Assembly: GCA_051746205.1 (NCBI GenBank)
Contig: JBNJEU010000034.1
Coordinates: 1 to 18,145 of the forward strand
Origin: Thiohalospira sp051746205
Lineage (GTDB): Bacteria; Pseudomonadota; Gammaproteobacteria; Thiohalospirales; Thiohalospiraceae
Length of the DNA stretch: 18,145 bases
Direction of reading: 5' to 3'
The notes below the pieces were generated by a model that searched no databases, was not told the DNA's origin, and was given only the letters and a program-made list of their open reading frames with translations. This document shows, piece after piece, positions 13,897-18,145 of the stretch (position 1 is its first letter; each line of letters opens with the position of its first letter). The translations under genes were made by a program, and so were the position numbers.

Positions 13897-15017
13897 GCCA
13901 CATGCAGTTCAAGCGCCACGCCACCGACGGCGCCGCGCGCTCCGGCGAGCTGATCTTCCCGCGCGGCCGGGTGCCGACCCCGGCCTTCATGCCGGTGGGC
14001 ACCTACGGCACGGTGAAGGCGATGACCCCGGAGGAGGTTGCCGCCACCGGCGCCGGGATGATCCTCGGCAACACCTTCCACCTGATGCTGCGCCCGGGCA
14101 CCGAGGTCATCGCGGCCCACGGCGACCTGCACGACTTCATGCACTGGGAGGGGCCGATCCTCACCGACTCCGGCGGCTTCCAGGTCTGGAGCCTCGGCGA
14201 GATGCGCACGATCACCGAGGAGGGCGTCCACTTCCGTTCGCCGGTGAACGGCGATCGGATCTTCATGGGCCCGGAGGAGTCCATGGCGGTGCAGCGCGCG
14301 CTGGGCGCCGATGTGGTGATGATCTTCGACGAGTGCACCCCGTATCCGGCCGACGCGGCCACCGCGCGCGCCTCCATGGAGCTCTCGCTGCGCTGGGCCG
14401 AGCGCAGCCGGGCCGCCCACGGCGACAATCCGTCGGCGCTGTTCGGCATCGTCCAGGGCGGCATGCACGACGACCTGCGCGCCGAGTCGCTGGCCGGGCT
14501 GGAGGCCATCGGATTCGATGGCTATGCCATCGGCGGTCTGTCGGTGGGCGAACCCCACGAATTGATGCTGCAGGTGCTCGACGGCCTGATCCCGCGCATG
14601 CCCGTCGAACGGCCGCGCTACCTGATGGGAGTGGGGCGGCCGGAAGACATTGTCGAAGCGGTGCGGCGTGGCGTCGACATGTTCGACTGCGTGATGCCGA
14701 CCCGCAATGCCCGCAACGGCCACCTGTTCACCCACAGCGGGGTGGTGCGCATCCGCCACGCGGTCCACCGCCTGGACACCGGCCCGGTGGATCCGGACTG
14801 CGACTGCCCCACGTGCCGCCACTACAGCCGCGCCTACCTGCGCCACCTGATGCGCAGCAACGAGATCCTCGGGGCCCGGCTGGCCACCATCCACAACCTG
14901 CACTACTACCAGACCTTGATGGCGGGGTTGCGTGCGGCGATTGCCGGCGGGACACTGGAGGACTTCGTGGCCGATTTCCACGCGCGACGCTCGCAGCCGG
15001 TGCCGTCTATGGCATAA
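13893..15017 (+). CDS. tgt: tRNA-guanine transglycosylase
   Basis: Tgt exchanges guanine 34 for preQ1 in the GUN anticodons of tRNA-Asp, -Asn, -His and -Tyr. The protein has 374 residues (E. coli: 375). It shows MPVGTYGTVK (33-42), ILTDSGGFQV (89-98) with Asp92, IFDECTPYPA (144-153), GIVQGG (185-190), GGLSVGE (214-220) and the nucleophile Asp265 in DMFDCVMPTRNARNG (262-276). The zinc site is Cys303, Cys305, Cys308 and His334. All catalytic and metal residues are intact. GAGGAGG at 13882-13888 supports the ATG at 13893 over a second one three codons later. It overlaps queA by 4 bp. The TAA stop lies inside a -10-like element for yajC. Confidence 0.97.
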   Translation: MSHMQFKRHATDGAARSGELIFPRGRVPTPAFMPVGTYGTVKAMTPEEVAATGAGMILGNTFHLMLRPGTEVIAAHGDLHDFMHWEGPILTDSGGFQVWSLGEMRTITEEGVHFRSPVNGDRIFMGPEESMAVQRALGADVVMIFDECTPYPADAATARASMELSLRWAERSRAAHGDNPSALFGIVQGGMHDDLRAESLAGLEAIGFDGYAIGGLSVGEPHELMLQVLDGLIPRMPVERPRYLMGVGRPEDIVEAVRRGVDMFDCVMPTRNARNGHLFTHSGVVRIRHAVHRLDTGPVDPDCDCPTCRHYSRAYLRHLMRSNEILGARLATIHNLHYYQTLMAGLRAAIAGGTLEDFVADFHARRSQPVPSMA

Positions 15018-15018
15018 T
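15010..15018 (+). promoter_or_regulatory. Extended -10 element upstream of yajC, overlapping the tgt stop
   Basis: TGGCATAAT has the TGN extension and CATAAT (15013-15018, five of six). CTCGCA (14990-14995) lies 17 bp upstream as a weak -35. The start near 15025 would give a 36-nt leader. The box sits in the odd palindrome GGCATAATGCC (15011-15021), whose other strand reads CATTAT. Confidence 0.45.
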
Positions 15019-15060
15019 GCCCGGCGTCTTTCGACCCAGCCGCACAACACGGGGGAATTT

Positions 15061-15390
15061 ATGGACTTTTTCATTTCCAGCGCCATGGCCCAGCAGGCCG
15101 GCGCCCAGGAGCCGAACATGCTGGCCAGCCTGCTGCCGCTGGTCATTCTGGTGGTGCTGTTCTACTTCCTGCTCATCCGTCCGCAGATGAAGCGTGCCAA
15201 GGAACATCGCAACCTGGTTTCGTCCCTGGAGCGGGACGACGAGGTGATCACCGGCGGCGGCATCGTCGGTCGCATCACCCAGGTCGGCGACCAGTATCTG
15301 ACCGTGGAGGTTGCCGAGGGTACCGAGGTGAAGGTGCAGCGTGACACCGTCACGTCGGTCCTGCCCAAGGGCACCATGAAGGACCTCTGA
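15061..15390 (+). CDS. yajC: Sec translocon accessory subunit YajC
   Basis: YajC is a single-pass inner-membrane protein that associates with SecDF. The 109 residues comprise a short periplasmic N terminus (FISSAMAQQAGAQEP), a transmembrane helix at about 20-39 (SLLPLVILVVLFYFLLI), then RPQMKRAKEHRNLVSSL (40-56) and a cytoplasmic domain with GDEV-type sequence DDEVITGGGIVGRI (59-72), all family hallmarks. GGGGGA at 15051-15056 precedes the ATG by only 4 nt but is the only candidate. The upstream in-frame extension overlaps tgt. It is followed by secD after 7 nt, and the yajC-secD-secF order is the widely conserved one. Confidence 0.96.
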   Translation: MDFFISSAMAQQAGAQEPNMLASLLPLVILVVLFYFLLIRPQMKRAKEHRNLVSSLERDDEVITGGGIVGRITQVGDQYLTVEVAEGTEVKVQRDTVTSVLPKGTMKDL

Positions 15391-15397
15391 GCACCCC

Positions 15398-17263
15398 ATG
15401 AACCGCTACCCCCTCTGGAAATACCTGCTCATCCTGGTGATCGTCGTGGGTGCGGGGCTCTACGCCCTGCCCAATCTGTTCGGCGAGGACCCGGCCATCC
15501 AGATCTCCGCCGATCGCGATCACGAGGTGCACGAGGGGATCCGGGACGTCGTCCACGGTGCCCTCGAGGACGAGGGCATCGAGGCGGTGAGCCTGGAGAT
15601 GCGGGAGAACGGATCGATGCTGATCCGGCTCTCCAGCACCGACGAGCAGATGGCCCTGGCGGACCGCCTGCGGGCCCGCCTCGACCCCGCCTATACCGTG
15701 GCCCTGAATCTGGCGCCGGCGACCCCGGAGTGGCTGCGCGCCATGGGGGCCGAGCCGATGTACCTGGGCCTCGACCTGCGCGGCGGGGTCCACTTCCTGA
15801 TGGATGTGGACATGGAGGCGGCCCGGGAGACGGCGCTGGAGCGCTACGAGGGGGACTTTCGCACGCTGCTGCGCGAGGAACGTCTGCGGTACACCACTCT
15901 GCGCATCGAAGAGGGGCGGGTGGAACTGGCCTTCCGCCGTGACGCGGACCGGGAAACGGCCTTCGAGCTCCTGCGGGCCGAATTCCCCGATCTCGAATTC
16001 GACAGTGAAACAGTGGAAGGCAACGCAGGGCTTCATGTGGCCCTCTCCGAGGAGCGTGAGCGCGAGGTCCGCGAGTTCGCGCTGACTCAGAACATCACCA
16101 CCCTGCGCAGCCGCGTCAACGAGCTGGGGGTGGCCGAGCCCATCATCCAGCGGCAGGGCAACGACCGCATCGTGGTTCAGCTACCGGGGGTGCAGGACAC
16201 CGCGCGGGCCAAGGACATCCTCGGCGCTACGGCGACCCTGGAGTTCCGGCTGGTGGATCAGGAAGGCGATCCCCGGGATGCGGCCGAACGCGGTCGGGTC
16301 CCACCGAACGCGCGCCTCTATGAAGAGCGCGACGGCACCCCGATCCTGCTGGAGCGCCAGGTCATCGTGACCGGCGACTCCATCACCGACGCCTCCTCCG
16401 GTCTCGACCAGCAGTCCGGCAGCCCGGCGGTGTTCATCAATCTCGACGGCCAGGGCGCGCGGATGATGAGCCGCGTGACCCGCGACAACATCGGCAATCT
16501 GATGGCCGTGGTCTTCATCGAGAACCAGACCCGGGTGCGCGAGGTCGGCGACGAGGTGGAGGAGTACACCGAGCGGGTGGAGGAGGTGATCAACGTTGCC
16601 CGGATCCGCGACGAGCTCGCCAACCGCTTCCAGATCACCGGTCTGGACAGCACCCAGGAGGCCCGCGACCTGGCCCTGCTGCTGCGTGCCGGTGCCCTGG
16701 CCGCACCCATCGACATCGTCGAGGAACGCACCGTCGGACCGAGCATGGGGCAGGAGAACATCGACCGCGGTTTCGCCTCGGTGATCATCGGTTTTGTCCT
16801 GGTCCTGGTGCTCATGGTGATCTGGTACAAGGGGTTCGGGCTGGTGGCCAACGCCGCGCTGGCCCTGAATCTGGTCATCATCCTCGCGGTCCTGTCGATG
16901 CTGCAGGCGACCCTGACTCTGCCGGGCATCGCCGGTATTGTTCTCACCGTCGGCATGGCGGTGGACGCCAACGTGCTGATCTTCGAGCGCATCCGCGAAG
17001 AACTGCGCAACGGCAACACACCGCAGGCGAGCATCAGTGCCGGTTACGAGAAGGCGCTGTCGACCATCGCCGACGCCAACGTCACCACGCTCATCGCGGC
17101 GGTGGTGCTGTTCGTCTTCGGCACCGGGCCGGTGAAGGGCTTCGCCATCACGCTCAGCATCGGCATCGCCACCTCGATGTTCACCGCCATCATGGTGACC
17201 CGAGCCATCGTCAACCTGACCTGGGGGCGCAAGCGGCGCCTGTCCAGCGTCTCCATCGGCTAG
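15398..17263 (+). CDS. secD: Protein translocase subunit SecD
   Basis: SecD works with SecF as a proton-driven RND-type accessory that helps pull proteins through SecYEG on the periplasmic side. The protein has 621 residues (E. coli: 615). A first transmembrane helix lies at about 8-25. The periplasmic part shows YLGLDLRGGVHFLMDVD (122-138), TLRSRVNELGVAEPIIQRQG (235-254) and IVVQLPGV. The membrane half (about 458-605) starts VGPSMGQENIDRG and carries GMAVDANVLIFERIREE (519-535), with the proton-relay aspartate 523. It ends in a short basic tail. There is little Shine-Dalgarno signal before the ATG, and the 7-nt gap from yajC suggests coupled translation. The periplasmic domain is rich in Glu and Asp. 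Confidence 0.97.
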   Translation: MNRYPLWKYLLILVIVVGAGLYALPNLFGEDPAIQISADRDHEVHEGIRDVVHGALEDEGIEAVSLEMRENGSMLIRLSSTDEQMALADRLRARLDPAYTVALNLAPATPEWLRAMGAEPMYLGLDLRGGVHFLMDVDMEAARETALERYEGDFRTLLREERLRYTTLRIEEGRVELAFRRDADRETAFELLRAEFPDLEFDSETVEGNAGLHVALSEEREREVREFALTQNITTLRSRVNELGVAEPIIQRQGNDRIVVQLPGVQDTARAKDILGATATLEFRLVDQEGDPRDAAERGRVPPNARLYEERDGTPILLERQVIVTGDSITDASSGLDQQSGSPAVFINLDGQGARMMSRVTRDNIGNLMAVVFIENQTRVREVGDEVEEYTERVEEVINVARIRDELANRFQITGLDSTQEARDLALLLRAGALAAPIDIVEERTVGPSMGQENIDRGFASVIIGFVLVLVLMVIWYKGFGLVANAALALNLVIILAVLSMLQATLTLPGIAGIVLTVGMAVDANVLIFERIREELRNGNTPQASISAGYEKALSTIADANVTTLIAAVVLFVFGTGPVKGFAITLSIGIATSMFTAIMVTRAIVNLTWGRKRRLSSVSIG

Positions 17264-17275
17264 GGGGCGGCAGCA

Positions 17276-18145
17276 ATGGATTTCTTCAGAAGCGTACCGC
17301 AGATTCGATTCATGAACGGGCGTCGTGGCGCGACCGTGGTCTCGGCGGTGCTGATCGTCATCGCCGTGGCGGCGCTCTTCTTCCGGGGGCTGAATCTCGG
17401 CATCGACTTTACCGGTGGCACCGTGGTCGAGGTGGGGTATCCCGACACCGTGGCCCTGGACGAGGTCCGAGGTCGGCTGGACGAGGCCGGCTTCGGTGAT
17501 GCGGTGGTACAGACCTTCGGTACCGCCCGGGATGTCCTGATCCGGGTGCCGCCGCACGAGGAGATGTCCGACGCCCAGGTCAGCGAATCGGTCCTCGCGA
17601 CGTTGCGCGAGGGCGACAGCGGCGCGGAGATGCGCCGGGTGGAGTTCGTCGGCCCGCAGGTGGGCGAGGAGCTGACCAACGACGGCGGGCTGGCGCTGAT
17701 CTACGCCATGATCGGGGTGCTCATCTACGTCGCCCTGCGCTTCGAGTACCGCTTCGCGGTGGGCTCGGTGGCGGCCCTGGCCCACGACCTGCTCCTGGTG
17801 CTGGGGTTCATCTCGCTGCTGGGGATCTCGTTCGACCTGACGGTGCTGGCGGCCCTGCTGGCGGTGATCGGCTATTCCCTCAACGACACCATCGTGGTCT
17901 TCGACCGGATCCGCGAGAATTTCCGGCGCATGCGCAAGGGCACGCGGGAAGAGGTGGTGGACGCCTCTCTCAATCAGATGCTCTCGCGCACCTTGATGAC
18001 CTCGCTGACCACCGCTCTGGTCCTCATTGCCCTGGCGACCGTGGGTGGCGAGACCATTCACGGCTTTGCTGTGGCCCTGCTGGCCGGGGTCGTGGTCGGG
18101 ACCTACTCCTCCATCTATGTTGCCGCCAACACGGCGCTGGCGCTG
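17276..18145 (+). CDS. secF: Protein translocase subunit SecF (3' end missing)
   Basis: This frame remains open to the last base of the window, giving 290 of the roughly 310-325 residues expected. AGGGGG (17262-17267), which overlaps the secD stop, lies eight bases before the ATG. Residues 19-37 form the first transmembrane helix, followed by LNLGIDFTGGTVVEV (39-53), the SecF signature. The periplasmic domain ends VEFVGPQVGEEL (122-133). The remaining helices include AVIGYSLNDTIVVFDRIREN (196-215), with the conserved Asp204 and Asp210. SecF partners SecD. The gap between the two genes is 12 nt. Nothing in the visible part is unusual. Confidence 0.96.
   Translation, partial: MDFFRSVPQIRFMNGRRGATVVSAVLIVIAVAALFFRGLNLGIDFTGGTVVEVGYPDTVALDEVRGRLDEAGFGDAVVQTFGTARDVLIRVPPHEEMSDAQVSESVLATLREGDSGAEMRRVEFVGPQVGEELTNDGGLALIYAMIGVLIYVALRFEYRFAVGSVAALAHDLLLVLGFISLLGISFDLTVLAALLAVIGYSLNDTIVVFDRIRENFRRMRKGTREEVVDASLNQMLSRTLMTSLTTALVLIALATVGGETIHGFAVALLAGVVVGTYSSIYVAANTALAL

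Noticed and set aside
16181..18061. A 626-codon minus-strand frame across secD and secF
   Set aside because: It crosses two conserved genes and their junction, is His/Gln/Asp-rich, and looks like the complement of membrane-protein codons.
1..18145. CRISPR arrays, insertion sequences, prophage or defence genes
   Set aside because: No direct-repeat spacing, transposase, integrase or nuclease motif was seen. All coding space is taken by housekeeping genes.

Overview
This 18.1-kb window is a GC-rich stretch of a proteobacterial chromosome made almost entirely of housekeeping genes. The families (PcnB, FolK, PanBCD, PEP carboxylase, phosphoglucose isomerase, QueA-Tgt-YajC-SecD-SecF) are clearly gammaproteobacterial. 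The gene order, with a deoxynucleoside kinase between folK and panB and a SulP transporter beside pgi, looks to me most like Ectothiorhodospiraceae/Chromatiales or related halophilic lineages. That placement is inferred from gene content and GC, not from a phylogeny. I see no insertion sequence, prophage, CRISPR array, restriction system or other cargo.

Layout. (1) 1-470, minus strand: the start of a secreted outer-membrane protein gene of the TraF_2 type, with a promoter overlapped by a perfect CRP-type palindrome, then a tRNA-Glu(CTC). (2) 539-5525, plus strand: pcnB-folK-deoxynucleoside kinase-panB-panC, tightly packed with several overlaps, then panD behind its own promoter. FolK (folate) and PanB (which uses methylene-tetrahydrofolate) are metabolically linked, and PanB, PanC and PanD together supply pantothenate for CoA. 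(3) 5526-5698: the space between panD and the convergent ppc is almost wholly occupied by one long inverted repeat with perfect 36-bp arms and a structured core. (4) 5699-8515 ppc (minus) and 8649-10337 pgi (plus) diverge from a shared AT-rich island whose opposing -10 boxes overlap. (5) 10319-12166, minus: a SulP-STAS anion transporter whose 3' end overlaps pgi tail-to-tail by 19 bp. (6) 12417-18145, plus: a small DUF4870-like membrane protein, then queA-tgt (queuosine in tRNA) and yajC-secD-secF (Sec translocon accessory complex). secF runs off the end of the window.

The coding content is conventional. The points that deserve attention are mostly non-coding: the panD/ppc inverted repeat, three -10 elements that sit in palindromic or two-strand AT islands (tRNA-Glu/pcnB, ppc/pgi, tgt/yajC), a predicted leaderless pcnB mRNA, and the CRP-type site placed for repression. 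I did not find convincing evidence of a wholly new multi-gene system.
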